DNA from: Dugong dugon
Taxonomy: Eukaryota; Chordata; Mammalia; Sirenia; Dugongidae
DNA length: 64,000 bases
Assembly: GCA_030035585.1 (NCBI GenBank)
Contig: CM057471.1
Location: 68,782,319 to 68,846,318, forward strand
Direction: 5' to 3'
Every line of letters begins with the position of its first letter. Position 1 is the stretch's first letter. The notes beneath the pieces were generated by a model. It was given only the letters and a program-made list of their open reading frames with translations, did no database searches and was not told the DNA's origin. The position numbers and the translations under genes were made by a program. Positions 53,045-62,673 of this stretch are shown one piece after another.

Positions 53045-53235
53045 ATTAAGAATCTGGTTACAATTTTCTGCTTGGTCTTTCCATGTCACCTCAGGCAAGC
53101 TACTTGCTTCTTATGGAGCCTCAGTTTCTTCATCCTGTAAATGGGTATGGAAATATCTACCTGACATTGTAGATATGAGGAGTAAAGAAGACGATGCAGG
53201 AGGATGAGGCCCAGAGTGAGTGCTCCATGAACACA
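53045..53235 (+). mobile_element. MIR SINE, sense
   Basis: TTCCATGTCACCTCAGGCAA, GAGCCTCAGTTTCTTCATCC, TGTAAATGGG, then GAGTGAGTGCTCCATGAA. Confidence 0.7.
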
Positions 53236-53400
53236 GGGCACTATGAAATGCTGGGAACAAGGAAGTGCCTGCTGGAGCTACATGGCCAGCAGAGGTGAGG
53301 GCAGGAGGGCAGGGCTGATGGGCACTTGGGGTTAGGAAGCACGGGGTTGCATGGTTACTCTGTGCCTTATTCCTTTTTTTCCCCTAATGCAAACATAAGA

Positions 53401-53472
53401 GCCTGGATAGCTCAGTCGGTAGAGCACCTGACTTTTAATCTGAGGGTTCAAAGTTCAAGTCCCTGTTCAGGC
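53401..53472 (+). tRNA. tRNA-Lys(TTT)-like sequence, probable pseudogene
   Basis: All arms have tRNA lengths: acceptor 7 bp, D stem 4 bp, anticodon loop CTTTTAA with anticodon TTT at 53434-53436, 5-nt variable loop and T loop TTCAAGT. The A box TAGCTCAGTCGG (53408-53419) and B box GTTCAAGTCC (53453-53462) are good. But positions 27-43 (C/A) and 29-41 (T/T) in the anticodon stem, and 51-63 and 52-62 (A/C, A/C) in the T stem, do not pair. The discriminator is A rather than the G I expect for tRNA-Lys, and no T4 terminator follows before the SINE. It could still be transcribed by pol III. Confidence 0.75.
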
Positions 53473-53479
53473 ATTGTTT

Positions 53480-53645
53480 GGAGCCCTGGCGGCACAGTGG
53501 TTAAGAGCTTGGCTGCTAGCCAAAAGTTCAGCAGTTCAAATCCACCAGTCGCTCCTTGGAAAGCCCCTGTGGGGGCAATTCTACTTTGTCCTATAGGGTT
53601 GCTATAAGTCGGAATCAACTCGACAGCACCAGGTTTGGTTTTGGT
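53480..53645 (+). mobile_element. AfroSINE, short form, abutting the tRNA-Lys-like sequence
   Basis: GGAGCCCTGGCGGCACAGTG starts 7 bp after the tRNA 3' end, same strand. Ends CGACAGCACCAGGTTTGGTT then TTGG. No clear TSD. Confidence 0.94.
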
Positions 53646-53869
53646 TAAAGCAAAAACAGCTTTAAATAAATAAAAGAAACATTTATTTAAAAGATACACG
53701 GAGGGTGGGTAAAGATTCATGGTATACTATACCACACGGGAGTATCTCTGAGATTGGATGCAAGGCCTGAGGGCCCAGCAGGGGCAGCAACCTCTGGCTG
53801 ACCTTGGTGAGTACTGCAAGATGTACACAATTCAGAAAAGGAAAAGGAAAAAAAGGGGGGGGGGTGCAG
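53646..53869. other. Unassigned sequence
   Basis: A-rich start (GCTTTAAATAAATAAAAGAA) and a G run at 53854-53864; no gene. Confidence 0.4.
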
Positions 53870-54975
53870 AAAACTCACCACCAAAAGTTAACCACTGATG
53901 TCACCTAATTATACATGTAAGAAATGTTTATGTGCCAAACGTTTTGTTACATATGTGTTTACTACAACTAGAAAAAGTTAACTGCTAATATTTTGGTGTA
54001 TTTTCCTCTGTAATTATTTCTCTTACGTTATCTATTTATCTATATATAAAGGAGCACTGGTGGCGCAGTGGTTAAATGCTTGGCTGCTAATCAAAAGGTG
54101 GGCAGTTCGAACCCACCAGCCTCTCCAAGGAGGCAGTCTGCTCCTGTAAAAATTACAGCCTTGGAAACCCTATGGGGCAGTTCTACTCTGGCCTTCAAAG
54201 GGTAGCTATGAGTTGGAATCCACTCTATTGCAGTTGGTTTGGTTTGGTATCTAGCTATAAAATAGTATCATAATAAACTTGATGATCTGCAATCTGTTTT
54301 TTCACCTGCTCACATGTGTGAGCACTTCCTATGTTATTTAACATTCTCTGTACCATCTTTGCCTATTTTTATGTATAGATCTACGGCTTCTTTATTTTTA
54401 ACCTTTTTATTATAAAATAAAATATAAATACAGAAAACCACACAAAACAGATGAATAGCTTAATGAATTATAATAGAGAAAACATCCTTATAACCACAGC
54501 CCACTTCAAGAACTGGAACCTTGCTAGGTCCCCCAGAGGCCTCCCCGAGCTCTGCCCAGTGGCAACTGTTTTCTTCTCCCCAAAATAACCAGTACCCTCA
54601 TTTTTATGTCAATTACTTCTTTGAATTTCTTTGTAGTTTTATCATCCAAATGACTATACTTAGGTACTATAGTTCAGTCTTGGCCATTAAAAAAATTTGG
54701 TTTCTTTTAATTTCTTTTAATCCACACATCCCCCTCTATCTCATTCTTTTCCTTAAAATTGATCTGTTGAGGAACGTTGGCTGTTTGACCTGTAGAGTTT
54801 CCCACAGTCCGGATGTTGCCCAGTGCAGTGTAACATGTTTTCTGTATTTCCTGAAAATTGACTGTATTTTTAATGGTCATGGCATGATTTTGTAACCAAT
54901 GCCTTCTGGTTACCCAGCTTATGTTTTCTAATTAGCTATTATAAATATCACTGAGATGAATGTCCTTGTATATAT
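53870..54975 (-). mobile_element. Old L1 3' end(s), antisense, interrupted by an AfroSINE
   Basis: 53870-54390 carries GTTAACTGCTAATATTTTGG, TGATGATCTGCAATCTGTTT and TTTCACC...CACATG-like phrases of L1ME type. 54390-54975 carries TTATTATAAAATAAAATATA, AACCACAGCCCACTTCAAGA and TATTATAAATATCACTGAGA. Possibly two elements. Confidence 0.65.
54051..54248 (+). mobile_element. AfroSINE, long form, with TSD
   Basis: GGAGCACTGGTGGCGCAGTG; B box AGTTCGAACCCACC; long-form segment GCAGTCTGCTCCTGTAAAAA. Flanks TATCTATATATAAA and TATCTAGCTATAAA (about 54037-54050 and 54248-54261) form a 14-bp TSD with two mismatches. Confidence 0.94.
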
Positions 54976-55280
54976 ATACTTTTGTGTGTGTGAATACCTT
55001 GTTCTTATGGGGCAGGTCACCATCTCCTACCTCAGTCTCTCTCAGTAGGGAACACTTTGGTCTTCCCTTCACGTCTACCTGTCCGGTCTTTGAGTGCCGT
55101 ATCAGCAGCCTCAGTCCACCAGCAGGTGGGGCTAGAACCGTCCAGAGCTCCATTCCCCACACTCTATGTCCCACCCCCATCTGAGTCTGATACACTCTGG
55201 GCCACTGGGAGACTCTTTCCATGTGGTCCAGCTTCTTAGCCCTTCCCCCAGCCCATATTTCTGAGGTCCTAGTTTGCTTT
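54976..55280. other. Unique sequence with a CTCF-like motif
   Basis: CCAGCAGGTGGGGC at 55119-55132 (+) matches the CTCF core at 13 of 14 positions. No gene or repeat otherwise; opposed frames 54932-55239 unsupported. Confidence 0.4.
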
Positions 55281-55432
55281 GCGAGCTCTGGTGGTACAGT
55301 GGTTAAGAACTCGGCTGCTAATTGAAAGGTCGCCAGTTTGAATCCACCAGCTGCTCCTAGGAAACCCTATGGGGCAGTACTACTCTGTCCTATAGGGTCA
55401 CTATGTAGGAATCGACTGGACGGCAATGGGTT
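55281..55432 (+). mobile_element. AfroSINE, short form
   Basis: GCGAGCTCTGGTGGTACAGT to GACGGCAATGGG, then a T/(TTTG)n run at 55431-55456. Confidence 0.92.
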
Positions 55433-55514
55433 TTTTTTTGTTTGTTTGTTTGTTTTGGGGTGGGGGCGGTTTAGGTTGTTTTGGGAATGAGCCTCTCTAA
55501 ATTAAAACATGTAT

Positions 55515-55676
55515 AGAAAGAGGAAGACCCTCAACAAGATGGATTGACACAGTGGTTGCAACAATGGGCTCAAACATAGCAACAATTGTGGGGGTGGCAC
55601 AGGAGCAGGCAACTTTTCCTTCTGTTATGCTTGGGGTCGCTATGAGTCGGAGCCAACTCGATGGAACCTAACAACA
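55515..55676 (+). mobile_element. RTE LINE 3' end, 5'-truncated
   Basis: GAAAGAGGAAGACCCTCAAC, GCTCAAACATAGCAACAATT and CGCTATGAGTCGGAGCCAAC then CCTAACAACA. It ends 12 bp before the next AfroSINE. Confidence 0.9.
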
Positions 55677-55804
55677 TAGTTTTCTTAAGGAGCCCTGGTA
55701 GTGCAATGGTTAAGCACTCAGCTGCTATCTGAAAGGTTGGTGGTTTGAAACCACCAACTGCTCCTCATGAGAAAAGACCTGGCGATCTCCTCCAATAAAG
55801 ATTA

Positions 55805-55960
55805 AAAAGTCCTTTGCCGTCGAGTCAATTCTGACTCATAGTGATCCTATAGGATAGAGTAGAACTGCTCCCATAGGGTTTCCAGGGAGCGGCTGGTGGA
55901 TTCCTACTGCCGACCTTTTGGTTAGTAGCCAAGCTCTTAACCACTGCGGCACCAGGGCTA
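55805..55960 (-). mobile_element. AfroSINE, short form, innermost of the nest
   Basis: Antisense: TTTGCCGTCGAGTCAATTCT to TGCGGCACCAGGGCTA. It lies between the left TSD copy and the 3' tail of the next antisense SINE, so it probably inserted into that tail. Confidence 0.92.
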
Positions 55961-56150
55961 CAAAACAAACCGTTGTCATGAATTCATTCCGATTCATGGA
56001 GAAACCATACATGCAAAATAGAACTGTACTGCATAGGGTTTTCAATGCTGTGACCTTAAGAAGCAGATTGCTAAGGCACCTCTGGGTGTGCTTGAACCGC
56101 CAACCTTTCAGTTAGTAGTCAAGCGCTTAACCAATGCGCCACTCAGGAAC
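55961..56150 (-). mobile_element. AfroSINE, long form, first insertion into the host
   Basis: Antisense: CAAAACAAACCGTTGTCATG to GCCACTCAGGAACTCC. Its 5' head abuts the right TSD TCCTCCCATAAAGATTA. Confidence 0.9.
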
Positions 56151-56264
56151 TCCTCCCATAAAGATTACAGCCTAGGAAACCCTATGGGGCAGTTCTACTC
56201 TGTCACATGGAGCAACTAGGAGTTGAAATCAACTCGATGTCATACAACAACAGCAACAACAAAA

Positions 56265-56760
56265 TTTATGCTGAGTACATAGTTGAAGTATTTACTACAT
56301 ACTGAGAAAATGCACCAGAGCCAATGCTATTTGTAGCCCACACTATATCTGCCTGGCCCACCTCAAATTTCACTGCAGCTGTGATGGACACTTAGGGATT
56401 TTCCAAGGCAGCTGGGAAGTCCAGGGAGTTAATAGCCCTCTGGTCAACTTTCAACCAATGGGGAGTGGTGGTGGGGACCAGTGTCTACTGTCTTTTAGAG
56501 GAACAATTCTCAGAGACATTCTACACGGTTCCTTAGAGTCCTCAGCAACATTGTCCACTATTCGCCCAGCTCAACAATGCATCCTTCTCCCGCTTTTCCC
56601 CCTTCCCAGTCTCATTCCTCCTTTTCCCTTACTTGAATTTCCTGATACTACCTTGCAACGAAACTCCCAGTCCCGGAGTCCTTGTCTCAGGTTTGTTTTG
56701 GGGGGGGGGACCCAAATAAGACATATAGGTTAGTGTTTTGTAAAGTCCTACCCTGGTGAC
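56265..56760. other. Unassigned sequence
   Basis: No gene or repeat recognised; G run at 56700-56709. Confidence 0.4.
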
Positions 56761-56951
56761 CTATGTCCCAGGGTGGCACAAATGGTTGAGTGCTCAGCCG
56801 CTGACCAAAAGATTGTTGGTTTGAGTTCACCCAGAGGTGCCTCAGAAGAAAGGCCTAGCACTCTACTTCTGAAAAAAACCCTATGGAACTCATTTCTGCT
56901 CTAACACACATAGGGTCACCATAATGGATCTACTCAACAGCATCTGGTTCG
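56761..56951 (+). mobile_element. AfroSINE, old long form, with TSD
   Basis: CCCAGGGTGGCACAAATGGT; long-form GAAGAAAGGCCTAGCACTCT; tail ACTCAACAGCATCTGGTT. Flanks CCTGGTGAC at 56752-56760 and 56952-56960 are identical. Confidence 0.92.
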
Positions 56952-57042
56952 CCTGGTGACTGGGCTAACCAGAATTCTCTAGAAATGGGCAGCTTGAGAA
57001 CCTGCAAGAAAGGGAGCGCTATCCAAACAAAAACAAAAACAA

Positions 57043-57087
57043 ACTCATTGCTGTTGAGTTGATTTTTACTCATTGCAACCCTATATA
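57043..57087 (-). mobile_element. AfroSINE 3' fragment, antisense
   Basis: CTCATTGCTGTTGAGTTGAT then TTTTACTCATTGCAACCCTA, preceded by an AAACAAAAAC run (its tail). Only the 3' ~45 bp is present. Confidence 0.75.
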
Positions 57088-57454
57088 GTGACAATAATCT
57101 CCTGTGCTTTGGAAACAGGCTGCAAATTACGGGGCCATATTCTACCCTCCTTGAACACGAGATATGAACCTTGTCATTTATCTTAGAACATAGCAAAATG
57201 TTTAATTTGACTGTTCCCAGATGGTGGCACATAAAATTCCCATGTGGACACCTGGAGCTAGAGGAAAGAGAGCTGGAGGAGAATCATCTTACAATCTGAA
57301 GCTTAGTGCAGTTTGTCTTTTGTACCATTTTTACATTTACTTTCTTCATTTCATTTTTGAACTCGGTTTTTTTAGTTCCTTTGATAGAAAAGAGTTGTCC
57401 TTAAACTTAAAAGACCTTATTTTTATCAATAGAAACTTCAAAAAGGCAATGGAA
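57088..57454. other. Unassigned sequence
   Basis: No clear repeat or gene. Confidence 0.35.
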
Positions 57455-57624
57455 AAATGAACCAAAAACCTGTAAAAATACGTCACAGTAAAATAAAGAC
57501 AAATGGCTGATAAAAATGAAATCATGCTTATCCTTTCTAGTGAGCAAACAATACAAATTAAAATGATGAAATACCACCTTTTGTCTATCACATAGGCAAA
57601 GATTTTTAAATGTTAGTGTCTATC

Positions 57625-57870
57625 ACAGTGTGGCAGGCTAGTATTTATTCCCTCAAATACATTCTTTCTTTCTTTCAGAGTAATGGGGCTTTAGGTGGGC
57701 ACACGGATACCCAGCTAGAGACTATACTTCCCAGACTCCTTTGCAGCTAGGTATGAACATGTGACTAAATTCTATCAATAGAATATGGGAGAAATGATGT
57801 GTTCAATTTTAGCTTCATTTATTATGCTAGTTAGCATTCTAGAAGGAAAGCTATGACACTCTCAAATTAG
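57625..57870 (+). mobile_element. Ancient interspersed repeat (family unnamed)
   Basis: CCAGCTAGAGACTATACTTC, CCAGACTCCTTTGCAGCTAG, GAACATGTGACTAAATTCTA. The reverse strand of 62390-62450 has a matching CCCAGCCTCCCTTGTAGCTG block, so this is one of two opposed copies. It looks LTR-like. 57871-58599 to its right is unassigned. Confidence 0.5.
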
Positions 57871-58806
57871 GTAAATTTCAGAGAGTTAAATAAAAAGACT
57901 ATTTACAAAGGTATAGGCAGGGTTTAGGAAAAGTAACAAAGGATGACCAAGTCCTAGGCTAGCAATAATAGGGAGTGATTATCTTTTCTAGGCCTGAAAG
58001 TCAGGAGAGGGCAGCAAATACACATCTAGATTGAGAACTGCAAGGAGTGGGCCATCAGACGGAAGCTATTGACTTCAGGAAAGGGGCATAGGCAACCTGT
58101 GAGGATCTGGCAGGGAGGGAGCCAGGGAAATAGTCTGCCTGATGTCTTTCTTCCATCCTGTGGTCTCTTGTTGGTGTCTCCCACTGGCTGAATAAACTGG
58201 AAGCCAGAGGGTAAGGCCATCTATAGAGGTCAGCTTCCTAATGCACACAGCAGAACAGAGGGTGGAGAGTGGATCTTAAGGGGTGAAGATTCAGCACAAT
58301 ACCCAGCATCCTTGCTACAAAAAGAATAAAATTGCTTGCTCTCTACTGCCTCTCTTTCTCCTTTCTTGCAGGATGAAAGCAAATGAGGACCGGGGTCAGC
58401 TTTGCCGTAGAAATAGAGACAATCCCCTAGGAGATGGCAGAAGAAGATGTAAGCAACTACAGTTGCTAAACGTTCCCACATTGACTGTTCCTACCTTGAT
58501 TATTACACACACAAAAGAATTCATCTTGTTTGAATAACTGTATATTTTCTAATTTTTTTATATAGCCGCTTAGCCTATATCCTAACTGATATCATTGGCA
58601 AAGGATTGATAATCAGGCTGTCTGACACGCTGTTGTGGAGAGAAGGTAAATGGGTACAATATTTCTCAAAGGCAATTTGACAGGATGTATCGGGAGCTTA
58701 AAAAGTGCAGATACTTTGACTCCATGATTCTACTTCTTCACGTTTATTTTAAAAATAGTCAGAAATATTCACATTAATGTATTCAAATACAGTATTTTTA
58801 TGCAAA

Positions 58807-58986
58807 TAATGCACGCCTTCTGCGTTTGTTTGCCAGCTGTGCCCTCCCTCCTTAAGGCACCCTCACAAGTGCTGCCATGCCAATCCTTTTCCACATGTTG
58901 CTGTAAAAAAATTAGCATAGTGTACTTACATCTGGGGTGGGGTGGGGAGAGGGCAGACAGCAAACAAACGCAGAAGTCACGCCTTA
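58807..58986. mobile_element. 180-bp inverted-repeat (MITE-like) element
   Basis: Perfect 17-bp inverted arms CTTCTGCGTTTGTTTGC at 58817-58833 and GCAAACAAACGCAGAAG at 58960-58976, extending imperfectly to about 38 bp per arm. It interrupts an old L1. Flanks TATGCAAA and TTTGTAAA match at 6 of 8, or TA/TA. Opposed frames at 58769-59027 are due to the palindrome. Family not recognised. Confidence 0.6.
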
Positions 58987-59436
58987 TTTTTGTAAAAACA
59001 GGGTGTATACCCATTGTTGTTTTTTAAATAAAAATAATGAATAGGAACAATCTTAAAAAAATACAACAATAAGGAAACAATTAGTAGATTATGATTCATT
59101 CATCGACAATGTTATATGATGCAGTTAATACAAATGATTTTTATTTAGAATTTTTTTACAACACTAGAAAATGTTAATAACATAATGTTAAATGAAAAAT
59201 CAAGATGTATGTCAACATGGAAGGAAAGAAGTCTGAAAAGAAGTATGCCAAAATGGTAACCATGGTTGTTGCTGAGTAGTGGAATTATGGGATTATTTCC
59301 TCCTTATTGCTACTTTTGTTTGCTTTCCAATTTTCATAAATGACTTATATTTAAAATAAGACAAAATGTGCTGTTAAAAGGTATCCATGAATAAATAAAT
59401 ATCCATGAGCTAGCAAGAGTTTGTCCACTAGAATTT

Positions 59437-59633
59437 TTTGTAATTTATTTTATTTTATTTTGTTATTGCTGAGAATATACACAGCAGAACATACACCAGT
59501 CAGACAGTTCCTACTTGTACAATTGACATTGATTACATTCTTCATGTTGTGCAACCATTCTCATCCTCCTTTTCCAAATTGTTCCTCCCCCATCAACATA
59601 AACTCACTGACCCCTAAGCTTCCTATCTAATCT
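59437..59633 (-). mobile_element. Short lineage-specific L1 3' end, antisense, 18-bp TSD
   Basis: A TTTTATTTTATTTTG-type A tail at left, then GAGAATATACACAGCAGAAC, AATTGACATTGATTACATTC, CTCCCCCATCAACATAAACT. Flanks GTTTGTCCACTAGAATTT (59419-59436) and GTTTGTCGACTAGAATTT (59634-59651) differ at one base. Its 3' UTR differs from that of the other three young L1s, so a second subfamily is represented. Confidence 0.85.
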
Positions 59634-59651
59634 GTTTGTCGACTAGAATTT

Positions 59652-61640
59652 AACCAATGTGCATGTGGTTTTCTTACTTGCCTTTCCTAGTGCCTAAATT
59701 TGGTTCTGATTTCCCATCTCTGAGACCTGTCCCATCTTCACTCTATGCTATGTGTGCTTTAGGCTTATAGCTGTGACTTTATCCCTAACTTCACTCACGA
59801 TTCACAGGATGCTTTAATGTCCATTCACTCACAGCTTCTCTAATGCTGACTCCCATAGATCCCTTGGTTCTTGTCTTGTTAGACCCAACCTCACAGCTAA
59901 TCCTAACACTTACATTGCAGAATTGTTTACTGTCAAAACTGGTTTTTGCCCAACTCTTAGAAGAGTCTGGGTTTTGTTTATTTACAAAGGGCATCCCTCG
60001 CAGCTCTGGGCAATTTGGTTCGTGTGAACAATGGCAGCAGGGTGGAAAGTGGTAGGATCCAGGGACCTGTAGGGAACGCTGGCCAATTTTCAGCACCAAG
60101 GAGAGCTCCAAGGGAGTTGTGCTCCAGGATGATCTCCTGCTGACAAACGTCTTTTATGCTGGGTATCTCTTGGATACCCGTGTAGGTCACATCCACAGGA
60201 AAGAATTGTATATCCCTAGGGTGTCAAATAGTTTCATCTTCCATGCTAAGTATAACTGACTGGTACTGGCTACACAAGTTGCTCTGTTGGGGAGAACTGT
60301 GAAGGCTTGTATAGGTTCAACAGGAACTAATGCCAAGATTGATTAATAATGTCTGCCACAGGTGAAAAATGAGAGCCATGGAATATTTGCTATGCATTTG
60401 ACGATTCTAGTATAGCCCTTAGGGTACCTTGTTTCTTAACTGGATAAAGCAAGCCCACTCCTCCAGGAATTCAAATTCTTTATATTCAAGGTGGAATCTA
60501 GTACATATCTTGCTGGAAATTTGAACTTGTGCTTCATTTAGTCATAGTGTGCTTCATTAGCTCGCATCAGGTGAGTATCTGCCTTACTTTTCCTGCCCCA
60601 ATAGTCTGGCTCCCTGAATCCTAACCCACCTAGTTGAGATACTGAACCCCTACTTGGGTTTTGCCAATCTCCTTTCCCAGGTCTCTGACATTGTCTATGA
60701 CTGTTCACTGCCTAAGAGTGGTCCAACTTCAACCCAAATGGACTCCCACCCCTTCCATCCCATCCACCCCTACCTACTTACCAGAACTGTGACATTCCCT
60801 CAGAGGCTTGTTTCTGTCAAAATCAGGGGATCAGGCCCTAGGAATATTAATTCCATCCCATACCAGGACTGAGCTCCTAGGTGCTTTTGGATTCTCTGAT
60901 TTGATCTTCTCTCTTCCTCCTGCTTTGCTTCTCCATCAGCCTCTTCAGCTCTGACCATGCTGAGTCCTAGCTTCCTCCTGCCTCCTCTTTCTCATTATAC
61001 CAAATTATTGAGGACTTCCAATTTAGGAAGGTTACGTACAGGACATGTTTCAAATCCAATGCCATCTCATCTGTCTCCTACCTAGGCAGGATGCTCAGAC
61101 CACAAACATAAATGACCCCATGGACCTCAGCATCATTTCTGGTTTCTTTCTGGGGACCTATGCTCAAGACTCTACCCACAGCTAGGAAGAACCCCTTCTA
61201 AACCTAGCCATCCACTGAGAGACTCCCAGGGAGTATAAGGGCCCGAGACTAGGGATGCTCTCCTTATAGAAGGAGGGAGTTTAACATGCTGAGATGGGTC
61301 TCTGGGATCTACAGCCCATCCTTGGACCATCTCCACTTCACAACTGATTAGTGACTCTAGTATTATCTTGGCTTCACATTTATAATAGGCGAGGAGGACT
61401 GCTGATTGGGACAGACAGCCTTGGGCCCTGTGGGAAGGTGAGTACAATGTTTGATTTGCAGGAGCTTAAGGGAGAGTCTGAGCACAGGGTTGCACTGCCA
61501 GCTCCATGTTTAATTTCCACCACTCTTGCTCTTTTTCTTCTTTTTTTTCTGCCTCTTTCTTTCAGAACTCCGGGCTCCGTTTCTTCTCTGTCTTCTATCC
61601 ACACTCTTCCTCTCTGTTCTCTTCTGCTGTTCTTCCTTTT
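59652..61640. other. About 2 kb of unique sequence
   Basis: The longest stretch here with no recognised repeat. Overlapping antisense frames at 59791-60196 and + frames at 59843, 60654 and 61351 show no domain, splice structure or codon bias I can support. No gene called. Confidence 0.45.
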
Positions 61641-61644
61641 AAAA

Positions 61645-62668
61645 AAATGACTTTTAATGAATTTTGTTCTGAAAGTATCTATTTATTTAGAAAATTTAGA
61701 AAACATAAAAAAATATAACTAATAACTTCATCATCTAGAGACACCCACTATTACCACCTTATAATATTCTTCCAATCTCTTTTTTTTTGTTTTCTTTTTT
61801 GACAGAATGATTTCAAATGTGTTTATTACACACAAGAACAAATGAAGCCACCTAGTTATATAACGTTTAAGCAAGAGAAATATAGACAGTGAAATTTGAA
61901 TGTTTCTTCACACTTCTCCAACTTCAACTCTTTCTCAGCAATAACCAGTGTTATCTTTTGGGTGTATATACTCTGGGCATTTATTTATGTTTTTACATGC
62001 TTATGTGTTAGCTGGTAATTGTGTTCAGGCTCTAGTAAGAGAGACCGAAATCAATAGTGGCATAAACAAAGTATGTGTTTATTGTTGTCTCATGTAAAAG
62101 CAGTCTCGAGGTAAATACTGTGGGAGATCCATGGTTGTCAGACACCCAGGCTCCTCTCAACTTTCTACTCTGTAATCCTTATTGTTGGCTTCCATCACCT
62201 CGTTATTCAGAATGGCTGCTGGAGTTCCAGCCACCATGTCTTTATTCAAGATAGGAGAAGAAGGAAAGATGGTAGGGGAAAAAAGAGAATGCCTCAGCTA
62301 GGTTTCCTTTTTAAATATCCTTCCCAGAAAATCATTCCCACAACTTCTGTTTACATATTATTGGCCTGAATTAATCATATGTCCCCCACCGCAGCTACAA
62401 GGGAGGCTGGGATCTGTAGTCTTTTAGCTGGTTGCATTCTACTTTGAAAAACAGTAATATTATATTACTAAGCAGGAAAGGAAAATGGATACTAGCTACG
62501 TAACCCTTTCTTTCACAATATATATATACTTGTTTTTACATAACTGTGATCATATCATATTTACAGATTTGCAACTTGATTTTTTTTTTCATATAACAAT
62601 ATATCTTGAAGAATTTTTTCCACAGTTCTCTTTCAGTCTTTCTAACTGATACCTAACATTTTATGATA
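61645..62668 (-). mobile_element. Old L1ME-like 3' end, antisense, split
   Basis: Left: AAATTTAGAAAACATAAAAA, CTAGAGACACCCACTATTAC. Right, after 62510: TATATACTTGTTTTTACATA, TTACAGATTTGCAACTTGAT, TTTCATATAACAATATATCT. Inserted material lies between. Confidence 0.5.
62010..62480 (-). mobile_element. Ancient interspersed repeat, antisense partner of 57.6 kb
   Basis: CAGACACCCAGGCTCCTCTC, GGCTTCCATCACCTCGTTAT, CAGCTACAAGGGAGGCTGGG, ATCTGTAGTCTTTTAGCTGG. LTR-like; family not named. Confidence 0.45.
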
Positions 62669-62673
62669 AGGCT

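Larger units (their letters stand above)
55689..56264 (+). mobile_element. AfroSINE, long form, host of a nested SINE pair
   Basis: Head part 55689-55804, tail part 56168-56264 ending in CAACAACAGCAACAACAAAA. The split is inside the long-form segment at CTCCAATAAAGATTA and is bounded by a 17-bp TSD (55788-55804 and 56151-56167, one mismatch). Confidence 0.92.
57455..59400 (+). mobile_element. Old L1M 3' relic, sense, with internal insertions
   Basis: 57455-57620: AAAGACAAATGGCTGATAAA, AATTAAAATGATGAAATACC. The order resumes at about 58600 with GGTAAATGGGTACAATATTT, CAAAGGCAATTTGACAGGAT and continues to 59400 (ATGTTAAATGAAAAATCAAG). About 1 kb is inserted between, and a 180-bp inverted-repeat element lies at 58807-58986. 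Confidence 0.7.

Noticed and set aside
53401..53472. Calling a functional tRNA-Lys gene
   Set aside because: Four mismatched stem pairs, atypical discriminator base and no terminator; kept as a probable pseudogene.
59791..60196. Two overlapping antisense frames of 106 and 72 codons in unique DNA
   Set aside because: Considered as a processed pseudogene or viral relic, but I recognise no family and they overlap in different frames; left as unassigned.
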